Source: an uncultured Oscillospiraceae bacterium
Lineage (GTDB): Bacteria; Bacillota; Clostridia; Oscillospirales; Ruminococcaceae
Reading direction: 5' to 3'
DNA: 37,610 bases
Assembly: GCA_934463345.1 (NCBI GenBank)
Contig: CAKSJL010000012.1
Coordinates: forward strand, 1-37,610
Numbering within the stretch: position 1 is the stretch's first letter; every line of letters starts with the position of its first letter. Below the pieces are notes generated by a model, which did no database searches, was not told where the DNA came from, and was given only the letters and a program-made list of their open reading frames with translations. Below are positions 25,759 to 34,133 of this stretch, piece by piece. The position numbers and the translations under genes were made by a program.

Positions 25759-26295
25759 ATGGAATTTCAAAAGGTTATAGAAAGCAGAAGAAGCGTCAGA
25801 AAATATGACGGCGCAAAGAAAGTAACAGAGGAACAGGTTCGTGAAGTGATCTCAGCGGCAATTGAAGCTCCGACATGGAAAAACTCACAGACTGCCAGAT
25901 ACTATTGCATAATGAGCGATGAGATGTGCAAAAGGATAAGGGAAGAGTGTCTGCCTGGATTCAATTGTGAACGTTCTGAAAATGCAGTACTCATTGTAAC
26001 ATGTTTTGTGCATAATGTATCAGGCTTCAATAAGCAGGGTGAACCGGATAATGAAGCCGGAAACGGCTGGGGCTTCTATGATCTTGGACTCAGCAGCGAG
26101 AATCTTGTTCTGAAAGCTGCCGATATGGGTCTTGGAACTCTTATAATGGGCATAAGAGACGGCGAAAAACTGCGTGAGCTGCTGTCAATTCCTGAAACAG
26201 AAACAGTTGTGTCAGTAATTTCACTCGGATATCCGGCAGAAGAGCCGAACAGACCTAAAAGAAAAACTGTTGATGAAATGGCAAAGTTTCTGTAA
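25759..26295 (+). CDS. Nitroreductase-family FMN oxidoreductase
   Basis: A 178-residue flavoprotein of the nitroreductase superfamily, using NAD(P)H and FMN in the cytoplasm. The FMN-phosphate motif is ESRRSVRKYD at residues 8-17. APTWKNSQTARYY follows at 37-49. The C-terminal half has GLSSENLVLKAADMGLGTLIMGIRD and VVSVISLGYPAEEPNRPKRK, where the last basic residues contact FMN. The start at 25759 is chosen because GAAGGAGAG (25744-25752) is well spaced; an upstream in-frame ATG at 25729 adds a non-conserved peptide. The natural substrate cannot be told, as family members reduce nitroaromatics, quinones or flavins. It lies between two hairpins and is probably its own transcription unit. Confidence 0.9.
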   Translation: MEFQKVIESRRSVRKYDGAKKVTEEQVREVISAAIEAPTWKNSQTARYYCIMSDEMCKRIREECLPGFNCERSENAVLIVTCFVHNVSGFNKQGEPDNEAGNGWGFYDLGLSSENLVLKAADMGLGTLIMGIRDGEKLRELLSIPETETVVSVISLGYPAEEPNRPKRKTVDEMAKFL

Positions 26296-26339
26296 ATGCT
26301 GTTTTGCAGCCGATAACAAGTAATGCTTTTTAGCATGTC

Positions 26340-26378
26340 AATTCCGCTGGTATGAAAATGCCGGCGGAATTTTTGCTT
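26340..26378 (+). terminator. Intrinsic terminator after the nitroreductase gene
   Basis: AATTCCGCTGG (26340-26350) pairs with CCGGCGGAATT (26361-26371) with one G-T pair around a 10-base loop, followed by TTTGCTTT. A small ATGCT-tttt-AGCAT hairpin (26323-26336) precedes it. Together they close the nitroreductase unit. The rest of the 26296-26569 gap holds only the next promoter. Confidence 0.85.
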
Positions 26379-26456
26379 TATGTGTACATGATACAGGACG
26401 GATTTTTGAAAATTAGCGTGAAATATGTTAATTTTATTTCGGGACAGTGCAAAGCA

Positions 26457-26485
26457 TTGCATTATTATAAAATTTGGTGTAAAAT
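26457..26485 (+). promoter_or_regulatory. Promoter of the ABC/tmcAL/mnmA operon
   Basis: TTGCAT at 26457-26462, 17-base spacer, TAAAAT at 26480-26485. The -10 context GTGTAAAATA is the same as at the pyrH promoter (3570). Transcription would start near 26492, about 78 bases before the first start codon. Confidence 0.7.
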
Positions 26486-26569
26486 AAATATAAATATGCA
26501 GTTTCGGCAGTATAGAATAGTACTGCTTCACTCTTAGCTGTCTGAAAATAAAACGAGGAGGATCACATA

Positions 26570-28279
26570 ATGTTTAAACTCAGGAGATTCCTGAAAAACT
26601 ATAAAAAGGAACTTGTATTAGGCCCGTTCTTTAAGCTTCTGGAGGCAATATTCGAGCTGATAGTTCCTCTTGTAACGGCAAAAATCATTGATGTCGGCAT
26701 TAAAAACAACGATTCAGCGTATGTCTGGCGTATGAGCGGCGTACTTGTGATACTTGGAGTATGCGGTCTTGGCTTTGCTCTTACATGCCAGTATTTTGCT
26801 GCAAGGTGTGCTTACGGCTTTGGAACAGAGTTGAGAGACGCACTTTACAGGCATATAAATAAATTTTCTCATGCTGAAATAGACAAGTTTGGCACATCGT
26901 CTCTTACAACACGTCTTGTAAACGATACCAATCTTGCGCAGAATGGTGTTAATATGTTCATTCGTCTTGCTGTTCGTGCGCCTTTTCTTATAATAGGCGC
27001 TGCTGTTATGGCTATGCTGCTTGATCTGAAGCTTTCAATGGTATTTCTGATAGCAGCTCCTGTCATTGCGCTTATTATCGCCGCTATTATGCGAAAAACA
27101 GTTCCTATGTACAAAAAAATACAGAAAAATCTTGACCATGTTTCTCTCCTGACAAGAGAAAATCTTCAGGGCGTCAGGGTTATAAGAGCTTTTTCAAAAC
27201 AGGAAAGTGAAAAGAAGGAGTTTAATGAAGCGAGCAGCGAGCTTGCGGAAAATTCGATAATTGCAGGTAAAATATCTGCGGTTCTGAATCCGGTCACATT
27301 TATGATAATGAATCTCAGTATTGTTGCTATTCTCTGGTTTGGCGGCATAAGAGTTGATTCAGGAAGGCTTTCTCAGGGCGAGATAACTGCATTTGTAAAC
27401 TATATGACTCAGATACTTCTTGCACTTGTTGTGCTTGCAAATCTTATCATAACCTTCACAAAGGCAGCGTCATCCTCAAGCCGTATAAATGAGGTTTTTG
27501 AGACTCAGCCGACTGTTTTCGGCGGAAGCAGAAGGGAATTTGATTTCAGCGCTCCGGCAGTTGAATGTGAGGGACTTTCATTTACTTATCCGGGCGCTGG
27601 TGCGGAATCGCTTAAAAATATAAGCTTTAAGCTTGAACGTGGACAAACTCTCGGAGTTATCGGTGGAACAGGTTCAGGAAAATCAACGCTTGCATGTCTT
27701 ATTCCGCATTTTTACAATATATCAGAGGGTTCACTTAAAATTTTTGGCTGCGATATCGGAGAATATTCGCTTGACTTTTTAAGAAGCTCTGTTGGCATTG
27801 TTCCGCAGAAAGCGGTGCTGTTTTCGGGAACGATTGCTGAAAATATGCGCTGGGCAAAGCAGGACGCTTCTGATGAGGAAATAATCAAGGCGCTTAAAAC
27901 AGCTCAGGCATGGGATTTTGTAAGTAAGCTTCCGCAGGGAATACAAACTCATATCTCACAGGGCGGAAAGAACTTTTCCGGAGGTCAGAGGCAGCGTCTG
28001 ACTATTGCGAGAGCGCTTGTCGGAGAACCTCCGATAGTAATACTTGATGACAGCATGAGTGCGCTTGATTATGCAACTGATTTTGCACTGAGAAAAGCGC
28101 TTTCCGAGGATCTTGAAAATACTGCCGTTATTATGATCTCACAGCGTGCAACAACGCTCAAAAATGCGGACAGTATACTTGTTCTGGATGACGGCGAGGC
28201 AGCAGGACTCGGAACGAATGAACAGCTGCTTGAAAGCTGTGAGGAGTACAAGGAAATATATAACTGCCAGATGAAGTGA
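26570..28279 (+). CDS. ABC exporter half-transporter with degenerate ATP site
   Basis: A 569-residue fusion of a six-helix ABC exporter membrane domain (about 15-300) and a nucleotide-binding domain. Walker A GGTGSGKST is at 365-373, signature SGGQ at 470-473. Walker B ends in Asp493-Asp494, where the catalytic Glu is replaced by Asp494. The switch residue is Gln525 (SQRATTLKNAD) instead of His. These two changes are the known marks of the degenerate site in heterodimeric exporters such as TM287/288 or BmrC/BmrD. The partner with intact residues follows 10 bases later. The gene has a strong GAGGAGG site. Substrate unknown; drugs, lipids or peptides are all possible for this family. Confidence 0.93.
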   Translation: MFKLRRFLKNYKKELVLGPFFKLLEAIFELIVPLVTAKIIDVGIKNNDSAYVWRMSGVLVILGVCGLGFALTCQYFAARCAYGFGTELRDALYRHINKFSHAEIDKFGTSSLTTRLVNDTNLAQNGVNMFIRLAVRAPFLIIGAAVMAMLLDLKLSMVFLIAAPVIALIIAAIMRKTVPMYKKIQKNLDHVSLLTRENLQGVRVIRAFSKQESEKKEFNEASSELAENSIIAGKISAVLNPVTFMIMNLSIVAILWFGGIRVDSGRLSQGEITAFVNYMTQILLALVVLANLIITFTKAASSSSRINEVFETQPTVFGGSRREFDFSAPAVECEGLSFTYPGAGAESLKNISFKLERGQTLGVIGGTGSGKSTLACLIPHFYNISEGSLKIFGCDIGEYSLDFLRSSVGIVPQKAVLFSGTIAENMRWAKQDASDEEIIKALKTAQAWDFVSKLPQGIQTHISQGGKNFSGGQRQRLTIARALVGEPPIVILDDSMSALDYATDFALRKALSEDLENTAVIMISQRATTLKNADSILVLDDGEAAGLGTNEQLLESCEEYKEIYNCQMK

Positions 28280-28289
28280 GGGAATTATA

Positions 28290-30035
28290 TTGGTAAAAAC
28301 ATTAAAAAGAATACTGGGATATGTCCGCCCGTATAAAAAATATCTTGCCGCTGCAATAATCTTTTCCTTTGCGGGGGTAACGCTTTCACTTTTTGTGCCT
28401 GTATTTATAGGTAAAGGCGTCGACCTGATAGCCGGAAAGGGAAATGTTGATTTTGCCGGTCTTGCAAAGCTTGCAGCTGTTCTGGCGGCAACCATACTTG
28501 TCAGCACGTTTTTTCAGTGGCTGACAGCGCTTGCAACCAACAAGCTATCATACAATACCATTCGTGACATAAGAACTCAGCTTTTTGATAAGCTCAACTG
28601 CGTTCCGCTTAAATTCATTGACCAAAGCTCAAAGGGTGAGCTTATAAGCCGTGCGGTAAATGACATTGAAATAATTTCAGACGGTCTGCTTCAGGGCTTT
28701 ACTCAGCTTTTCAGCGGAGTTGTCACAATTGTCGGAACTCTTGTTTTCATGCTTACAATAAGCGTGAAGATAGCTCTGCTTGTTGTTGTGCTTACTCCGG
28801 TATCACTTTTCACTGCGGCTAAAATAACTCAGCTTTCAAGAAAGGCATTTACAGAACAGTCTCAGCACAGAGGAATGTTAAATGGTCTTTCTGAGGAAAT
28901 GATAGGAAGCCAGAAGATAGTCAAGGCATTTTCTTATGAGGAACGTGCAGAAAAAAGCTTTTCTGATATTAATGCCAGAATGGCAAAAAGCGGTGTCAAG
29001 GCTGTATTTTTCTCATCAATGACTAATCCTACAACAAGATTTGTAAACGGCCTTATATATGCGGCTGTCGGAACTGCGGGAGCGTTAAGCGCAATCGGTT
29101 CTATCGGATTTTTAGGCAGAATAACAGTCGGACAGCTGACAAGCTTTCTTTCCTATTCAAACCAGTACACAAAGCCATTTAATGAGATATCAGGCGTTAT
29201 TGCGGAGCTTCAGAATGCCATTGCTTCGGCAGAAAGAGTTTTTGCAGTTATAGATGAACCGGCTGAAAGCTCTGATGAGGGCAAAGAGGTTATTACTGAA
29301 TGTGACGGTTCGCTTGAGCTTGAGCATGTCAGCTTTTCATATGTTCCTGGGCAGAAGCTTATAACCGATTTCAATCTCAAAGTAAAGCCGGGACAGAAAA
29401 TTGCAATTGTCGGTCCGACAGGCTGCGGAAAAACTACGGTAATAAATCTTCTCCTGAGATTTTATGATATAAACGGCGGCTCTATAAAGCTTTCCGGAAA
29501 GGACACAAGAGAAATTACCCGTTCAAGCCTTCGTTCAATGTTTGGTATGGTTTTGCAGGACACCTGGCTTTTCAGCGGAACGGTTGCTGAAAATATTGCA
29601 TACGGCAGACCGGACGCTTCAAGAGAGCAGATTATAGCAGCTGCAAAGGCAGTTCATGCCCACAGCTTTATAAAACGACTTCCTGAGGGATATGACACTT
29701 ATCTTTCTGAGGAGGGCGGAGAGCTTTCACAGGGACAGAAACAGCTTGTTTCAATTGCAAGAATAATGCTTACAAATCCGCCTGTTCTTATACTTGACGA
29801 GGCAACGTCGAGTATAGACATAAGAACGGAGCAGCGTGTACAGAGAGCGTTTGAAAAGCTCATGACCGGAAAAACAAGCTTTATTATAGCACACAGACTT
29901 TCAACAATAAAGAATGCGGATGTCATACTCGTTATGAAAGACGGAAACGTAATAGAACAGGGAAGTCATGAACAGCTTATGGCTGAAAGCGGATTCTACG
30001 CAGAGCTTTACAACAGCCAGTTTTCGGCGGTCTGA
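28290..30035 (+). CDS. ABC exporter half-transporter, catalytic partner
   Basis: A 581-residue membrane plus ATPase protein. The membrane domain includes GVTLSLFVPVFIGKGVD, and the ATPase domain starts near 345. Walker A GPTGCGKTT is at 375-383. The signature is LSQGQ (479-483) instead of LSGGQ, which in heterodimers completes the degenerate site of the partner. Walker B Glu504 (LILDEATSSID) and switch His535 are intact. Together with the upstream protein it should form one exporter with one active ATP site. Translation starts at a TTG (28290) with GAGGGA about 7 bases upstream, as no ATG or GTG lies near the conserved N-terminus. It is 14 bases before tmcAL. Confidence 0.93.
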   Translation: MVKTLKRILGYVRPYKKYLAAAIIFSFAGVTLSLFVPVFIGKGVDLIAGKGNVDFAGLAKLAAVLAATILVSTFFQWLTALATNKLSYNTIRDIRTQLFDKLNCVPLKFIDQSSKGELISRAVNDIEIISDGLLQGFTQLFSGVVTIVGTLVFMLTISVKIALLVVVLTPVSLFTAAKITQLSRKAFTEQSQHRGMLNGLSEEMIGSQKIVKAFSYEERAEKSFSDINARMAKSGVKAVFFSSMTNPTTRFVNGLIYAAVGTAGALSAIGSIGFLGRITVGQLTSFLSYSNQYTKPFNEISGVIAELQNAIASAERVFAVIDEPAESSDEGKEVITECDGSLELEHVSFSYVPGQKLITDFNLKVKPGQKIAIVGPTGCGKTTVINLLLRFYDINGGSIKLSGKDTREITRSSLRSMFGMVLQDTWLFSGTVAENIAYGRPDASREQIIAAAKAVHAHSFIKRLPEGYDTYLSEEGGELSQGQKQLVSIARIMLTNPPVLILDEATSSIDIRTEQRVQRAFEKLMTGKTSFIIAHRLSTIKNADVILVMKDGNVIEQGSHEQLMAESGFYAELYNSQFSAV

Positions 30036-30049
30036 AAAGGAAAATATTT

Positions 30050-31228
30050 ATGAAGATAACAGGAATCGTATGCGAATATAATCCCATTCACAACGGACAT
30101 TTATATCATATTGAGCAGACAAGAAAAAACGGTGCGACACACATTATTGCTGTAATGAGCGGAAACTTTGTCCAGAGGGGCGAAACAGCTGTTATGGATA
30201 AATTCACACGTTCTGCACTGGCTTTGAAGGGCGGTGCAGACCTTGTCATTGAGATTCCTGCTGTTTACTGTCTTTCGTCCGCTGAATTTTATGCAAGGGG
30301 AGCAGTTTCGATAATGAATTCCCTTGGCTGTGTTGATGAGATATCCTTTGGCAGCGAATGCGGAGATATTGATATGTTAAGGACTGCGGCAGAAGCTGTA
30401 AGAAGCGTTGACAGAGAGCTTGTCACCAAAAAAATGAAAGGCGGCATGACTTATCCGGCGGCTCTTTGCGATGTTCTGCATGAAAAATACAGCGATATCT
30501 CAGCTGTTGCCGCTTCGCCGAACAATATCCTTGCAATAGAATATCTGAATGCGCTCAAGCTTCTTGAATCCGGAATAAGACCATTTACTGTGTGCCGTTA
30601 TGGTGCAGGTCATGATTCTGAATACGCAGAGGGAAGTTTTGCAAGTGCGTCATATATCAGGAAAAATGTTGATGAAGCTGACAGATTTATTCCAGAGTAT
30701 GTTATGTCAGAGTACAGGCGATGTCTGATCGATGGAAAACTTTCCGATATGTCACGTCTTGAAAGAGTGATACTTTACAGGCTCAGGATGGCTGACCTCA
30801 AAGAGCTTCAGACTGTTCCGGATGTCGGACAGGGACTTGAATACCGTCTCATGCAGTCTGCATCGGAAAAAACGCTTGACGGACTTCTTGAAAGACTTAA
30901 AACAAAACGGTATACGATGGCAAGGTTAAAGCGTATACTGCTTAATCTGACAATCGGAATTACAAAGGACGATCTGAAAATACTTCCGCCTTACGCAAGG
31001 GTTCTTGCATTTAATGAGAGGGGACGGGAAATTCTTTCCCTATGCAAAGAAAGCAGAATACCTGTATCAACCTCGCTTTCAAGGCTTTCAGCTTCCGGAT
31101 ATGAAGCCGAGCGCTTTGCTTTTCTTGAGGGACGGGCTTCTGATGTTTACGGACTTTCCCTTGAGGATGCAGGTTCAAAGGAGGACGATTTCAGAGCGTC
31201 AGTGAGGATAACGGAAAATGAGCTTTGA
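30050..31228 (+). CDS. tmcAL: tRNA(Met) cytidine acetate ligase
   Basis: Makes N4-acetylcytidine at wobble position C34 of elongator tRNA-Met from acetate and ATP, helping Ile/Met discrimination (B. subtilis YlbM family). 392 residues. The N-terminal nucleotidyltransferase-like motif CEYNPIHNGHLYHIE (8-22) holds the HxGH signature. MSGNFVQRGETAVMDKFTRSALALKGGADLVIEIP follows, typical for the family, and ASPNNILAIEYLNAL is also conserved. The start at 30050 follows AAAAGGAAAA. Its last bases overlap the next gene by 11 bases. It sits in one operon with mnmA, another anticodon-modifying enzyme. Confidence 0.94.
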   Translation: MKITGIVCEYNPIHNGHLYHIEQTRKNGATHIIAVMSGNFVQRGETAVMDKFTRSALALKGGADLVIEIPAVYCLSSAEFYARGAVSIMNSLGCVDEISFGSECGDIDMLRTAAEAVRSVDRELVTKKMKGGMTYPAALCDVLHEKYSDISAVAASPNNILAIEYLNALKLLESGIRPFTVCRYGAGHDSEYAEGSFASASYIRKNVDEADRFIPEYVMSEYRRCLIDGKLSDMSRLERVILYRLRMADLKELQTVPDVGQGLEYRLMQSASEKTLDGLLERLKTKRYTMARLKRILLNLTIGITKDDLKILPPYARVLAFNERGREILSLCKESRIPVSTSLSRLSASGYEAERFAFLEGRASDVYGLSLEDAGSKEDDFRASVRITENEL

Positions 31229-31880
31229 TGGAGTAATATTTGATCTGGACGGAACGCTTATAGATTCAATGCACTGTTGGGAAAATATAGACAAGGCATT
31301 CCTGCTTGAAAACGGAATAGAACCGCCGCCGGGGGTTTCTGATGTTGTGAAGAAAATGACAATTGAAGAATCGGCTCTTTATTTTAAAACGCAGTTTTCT
31401 CTGGAACAGTCGTGTGAGGATATATCAGACAGAATAGAGGAAATGGTGAGATATCAGTATTTTCATGAAATACCTCTTAAAGAAGGTGCTTACGAAACGG
31501 TAATGAAGCTTTATAAAGTCGGAGTGAAAATGTGTGTTGCAACGGCGACCTATAAGCCTCTTGCGTGTGCCGCACTGGAAAGACTGGGCATACTTGATTG
31601 CTTTGAGTTTGTAATAAACTGTACAGATGTGGGCTGTGGTAAGGACAGACCGGATATTTTTATTGAATCGGCAAAAAAACTTGGCTGTGATATAAGCCGG
31701 ACAGCTGTTGCGGAGGATTCGCTTCACTGCATAGAGTCCGCTGTTGCTGCCGGATTCAGGACAATTGCAGTATATGATGATATTTCCTCCGGAGAATGGG
31801 AAGATATATGCCATGCGGCATGGAAAAATGTAAGAACGCCCGGAGAGATTGCGGAAATTATAATGAGCTTTTCAGCTTGA
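31218..31880 (+). CDS. HAD-family phosphatase (beta-phosphoglucomutase-like)
   Basis: A 220-residue soluble hydrolase of the haloacid dehalogenase superfamily. Motif I is FDLDGTLIDS with nucleophile Asp9 and acid/base Asp11. A four-helix cap (about 17-85) matches beta-phosphoglucomutase and phosphoglycolate phosphatase types. Motif II is VATATYKP (about 109-116). Motif III Lys is in CGKDRPDIF (about 139-147), and motif IV AVAEDSLHCIESAVAAGF (about 157-174) has the acidic residues. The gene overlaps the tmcAL end by 11 bases, so the two are coupled. The substrate cannot be told from sequence. A role as the missing histidinol-phosphatase of the upstream his operon is not supported by position. 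Confidence 0.88.
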   Translation: MSFDGVIFDLDGTLIDSMHCWENIDKAFLLENGIEPPPGVSDVVKKMTIEESALYFKTQFSLEQSCEDISDRIEEMVRYQYFHEIPLKEGAYETVMKLYKVGVKMCVATATYKPLACAALERLGILDCFEFVINCTDVGCGKDRPDIFIESAKKLGCDISRTAVAEDSLHCIESAVAAGFRTIAVYDDISSGEWEDICHAAWKNVRTPGEIAEIIMSFSA

Positions 31881-31903
31881 AGTTTCGGGAAAGGAGTATA
31901 CAG

Positions 31904-32971
31904 ATGGCTAAGGTTATGGTTGGTATGAGCGGAGGAGTTGACAGCTCCGTTGCCGCAAAGCTGCTTCTCGACAGCGGATATGAAGTTACAGGGGTAACAC
32001 TGAAGCTTTTTGACGGCGAAGATATTGTTGAGGGAACGAGAACCTGCTGTTCTCTTTCAGATGTGGAGGACGCAAGAAGTGTTTGTTATAAGCTGGGGAT
32101 AGAACACTTTGTCTTTAATTTTAAGGACGAGTTCAGAAAAAAGGTTATGGATCAGTTTGCAGAGAGCTATCTCAGTGGTGAAACTCCTAATCCATGTATA
32201 GAATGCAACAGGCATATAAAGTTTGACAAGATGTTAAGACGTGCCGACGAGCTTGAATATGACTATATAGCAACAGGTCATTATGCTGTAAGGGAATTTG
32301 ATGAAAATACCGGAAAGTTTGTTTTAAAGCGCCCGAAAGATCGCTCAAAGGACCAGACCTATGTATTGTACGGACTGACGCAGTATCAGCTTTCCAGAAC
32401 GCTTTTTCCGCTTGGGGAGTATGAAAAGCCGCAGATAAGAGAAATTGCTGAAAGTGCCGGACTAGTAAATTCAAGAAAGCCTGACAGTCAGGATATATGC
32501 TTTGTACCGGACGGAGATTACGCTTCATTTATAAAGGAGCATACCGGTGCATCTGTAGAAGAGGGCGATTTTATTGATACAGCCGGAAATGTTATTGGCA
32601 GACATAAGGGAGTTATAAATTATACTATAGGTCAGCGTCGTGGCATCGGTATTTCGCTTGGCAGGCCGGCATACATCACAGATAAGAACGCTGAGAAAAA
32701 TACAGTTACAGTCGGAAGCGAGGAGGAGCTTTACAAAACCAGCATACTTGTAAAGGATGTGAACTTGATTTCCATGGATTCTCTTCCGGAAGAGCTTCAC
32801 GCAACTGTCAAGGTAAGGTACAGCCGCAGTGAACAGCCGGCAGTTATAAGACCACTTGAAAATGGCGATGTGCTTGTGGAGTTTGAGAGTCCGCAGAGAG
32901 CGCCGGCAAGGGGACAGGCGGCTGTTTTTTATGACGGGGATGTTGTCATAGGAGGCGGAACTATAAAATAA
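31904..32971 (+). CDS. mnmA: tRNA-specific 2-thiouridylase
   Basis: Thiolates U34 of tRNAs for Lys, Glu and Gln, using ATP and a persulfide sulfur donor. 355 residues. The ATP-binding PP-loop is MSGGVDSS (8-15). The catalytic Cys101 sits in NPCIECNRHIKFD, and the second catalytic Cys199 in DSQDICFVPDG. The tRNA-binding and C-terminal beta domain is intact (GRHKGVINYTIGQRRGIGI, then VRYSR and PARGQAAVFYDGDVVIGGG). The start at 31904 is used because AAAGGAG (31890-31896) lies before it; an open extension to 31796 is not conserved and overlaps the HAD gene. No gene for the sulfur-donating desulfurase is next to it. Last gene of this operon. Confidence 0.97.
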   Translation: MAKVMVGMSGGVDSSVAAKLLLDSGYEVTGVTLKLFDGEDIVEGTRTCCSLSDVEDARSVCYKLGIEHFVFNFKDEFRKKVMDQFAESYLSGETPNPCIECNRHIKFDKMLRRADELEYDYIATGHYAVREFDENTGKFVLKRPKDRSKDQTYVLYGLTQYQLSRTLFPLGEYEKPQIREIAESAGLVNSRKPDSQDICFVPDGDYASFIKEHTGASVEEGDFIDTAGNVIGRHKGVINYTIGQRRGIGISLGRPAYITDKNAEKNTVTVGSEEELYKTSILVKDVNLISMDSLPEELHATVKVRYSRSEQPAVIRPLENGDVLVEFESPQRAPARGQAAVFYDGDVVIGGGTIK

Positions 32972-33006
32972 TTGTAGTAATACAGGATTTAGTTTTCCGG
33001 ATTGAA

Positions 33007-33186
33007 TTAAGGCAACACCGCACAAAGCACGCCTGACGGCTTTGCACAGCATCTGCTGACGAATTTTCCGTCATATTACACAGAAACTCCTTGCAATACG
33101 CCAGTATTCCTGCGTCGTTTCTATGCAATCTGCCGAAAAATTTGTTGGCGCATCTACCGCACAATCTTTGTGCGGTATTGCCTTAA
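33007..33186 (+). repeat. Family B repeat, long copy
   Basis: A 180-bp element with perfect outer arms TTAAGGCAA (33007-33015) and TTGCCTTAA (33178-33186), and arms of 21 bases overall: TTAAGGCAACACCGCACAAAG against CTTTGTGCGGTATTGCCTTAA, one mismatch. A nested inner dyad AGAAAC...GTTTCT (33082-33122) encloses the core CAATAC-gcca-GTATTC, related to the family A core. Compared with the copy at 105-187 it keeps 89 additional bases (33071-33159). Confidence 0.85.
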
Positions 33187-33273
33187 TGTATTTTATTGGA
33201 CTTTTATAAATTCCGACAGCAGTATCGCATATAATTGCGGTATAATTTATTGCATTTTGGTTACATTTATCTA

Positions 33274-33302
33274 TTGACAAATTACCGTTTAAATGTTAGA
33301 GT
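33274..33302 (+). promoter_or_regulatory. Candidate promoter of the sortase locus
   Basis: TTGACA at 33274-33279, 17-base spacer, TAGAGT at 33297-33302. The -35 is consensus but the -10 is weak. The leader would be about 65 bases. The region is very AT-rich with other TATAAT-like hexamers (33230-33235) lacking a -35 partner. Confidence 0.4.
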
Positions 33303-33372
33303 ATATTATGTGAGCAGAATAAACTATCGGGAACTCGTTCTGATAGTATTCCAGAACCAGGAGGTCACAAAA

Positions 33373-34128
33373 ATGAAAAAGATAAAAAGAATTATTGCGG
33401 CAGTAACTGCCGTTTCAGTTATTGCACTCGGAAGCATATCGGCATCAGCTACAACGGCAGATGATGTTGTTGCAGCAGCAAGATCAGCCGGTATCCTTGA
33501 AACTTATGTAATGCAGCTGGATAACTTCCTTCGTGCAAACAGCTTCAATTCAAATCAGTATGACATGATGATTGAGGGACTCGGCAATGTCAGAAACATC
33601 AGCATTGACGTTATACATCAGTATTTCCCGGATGTTGAATCTGTTGATGATTTCTTCTATGGAGGCGGCTCGTCGGATGACAGCAATACAGACCCGACAG
33701 ACAGCGGATCATCAGATAACAAAAACGACAGCAAGAAGGATAATTCGTCAAAGAACAATACTTCTGACAAAAACCTCACCAAGGATGAAAAGACTATTCA
33801 GGACATGGCTGGTCAGATTGTTGACAAAATGTCCAACAAACAGATGCTCGACGCAATTGATGAGATAATTCAGACGGGTAAAAAGGTTGGTCTTGATATA
33901 ACTGTCGAACAGCTCGGCGAAAAGAGCTATACCATGACTGTAAAAGATAAGGACGGAAATGTAAAGCTTGTTGCGCCTATCGGAAAGCTTGTTTCAACGA
34001 CTGGCGTACAGTCCCCTCAGTCTGACAGCAGATTCCCGGAAGTTGCGGCTGTATGCGCATCAGTGCTTGCTCTGGGCAGTGCGGGAGCATGGCTCATAGG
34101 CAAGAAGAATCGTGCGGCTGAGGAGTAA
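33373..34128 (+). CDS. Secreted surface protein with C-terminal anchor-like region
   Basis: A 251-residue exported protein not recognised as a named family. A signal peptide spans 1 to about 26 (KRIIAAVTAVSVIALGSISASA). A short helical domain (27-95) follows, then a low-complexity linker rich in Ser, Asp, Asn and Lys (about 98-136) and a second alpha/beta domain (137-205). The tail has LVSTTG (206-211), a membrane segment at about 222-243 (PEVAAVCASVLALGSAGAWLIG) and KKNR. This copies the layout of a cell-wall sorting signal, but LPxTG is replaced by VSTTG. A sortase gene begins 6 bases later, so it is probably its substrate. The start at 33373 follows AGGAGGTC; an open extension upstream lacks both a site and a signal peptide. 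Confidence 0.8.
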   Translation: MKKIKRIIAAVTAVSVIALGSISASATTADDVVAAARSAGILETYVMQLDNFLRANSFNSNQYDMMIEGLGNVRNISIDVIHQYFPDVESVDDFFYGGGSSDDSNTDPTDSGSSDNKNDSKKDNSSKNNTSDKNLTKDEKTIQDMAGQIVDKMSNKQMLDAIDEIIQTGKKVGLDITVEQLGEKSYTMTVKDKDGNVKLVAPIGKLVSTTGVQSPQSDSRFPEVAAVCASVLALGSAGAWLIGKKNRAAEE

Positions 34129-34133
34129 TATAA

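Larger units (their letters stand above)
32972..33372. other. 400-base gene-free stretch before the sortase locus
   Basis: This stretch holds the long family B repeat (33007-33186), then AT-rich DNA with the candidate promoter at 33274-33302 and the ribosome site AGGAGGTC (33359-33366) of the surface-protein gene. No terminator was seen directly after mnmA, so the repeat may serve that purpose. Short open frames on both strands lie within repeat sequence and were not called. Confidence 0.6.

Noticed and set aside
26352..26537. 61-residue plus-strand open frame between nitroreductase and ABC genes
   Set aside because: It begins within the terminator hairpin and covers the promoter at 26457; no ribosome site or coding pattern.
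31796..31903. 36-residue N-terminal extension of MnmA
   Set aside because: It overlaps the HAD gene, lacks a ribosome site and does not match the family, whereas the ATG at 31904 has AAAGGAG and the usual first residues.
33071..33280. 69-residue minus-strand open frame after mnmA
   Set aside because: It consists mostly of the family B repeat and has no ribosome site or domain.
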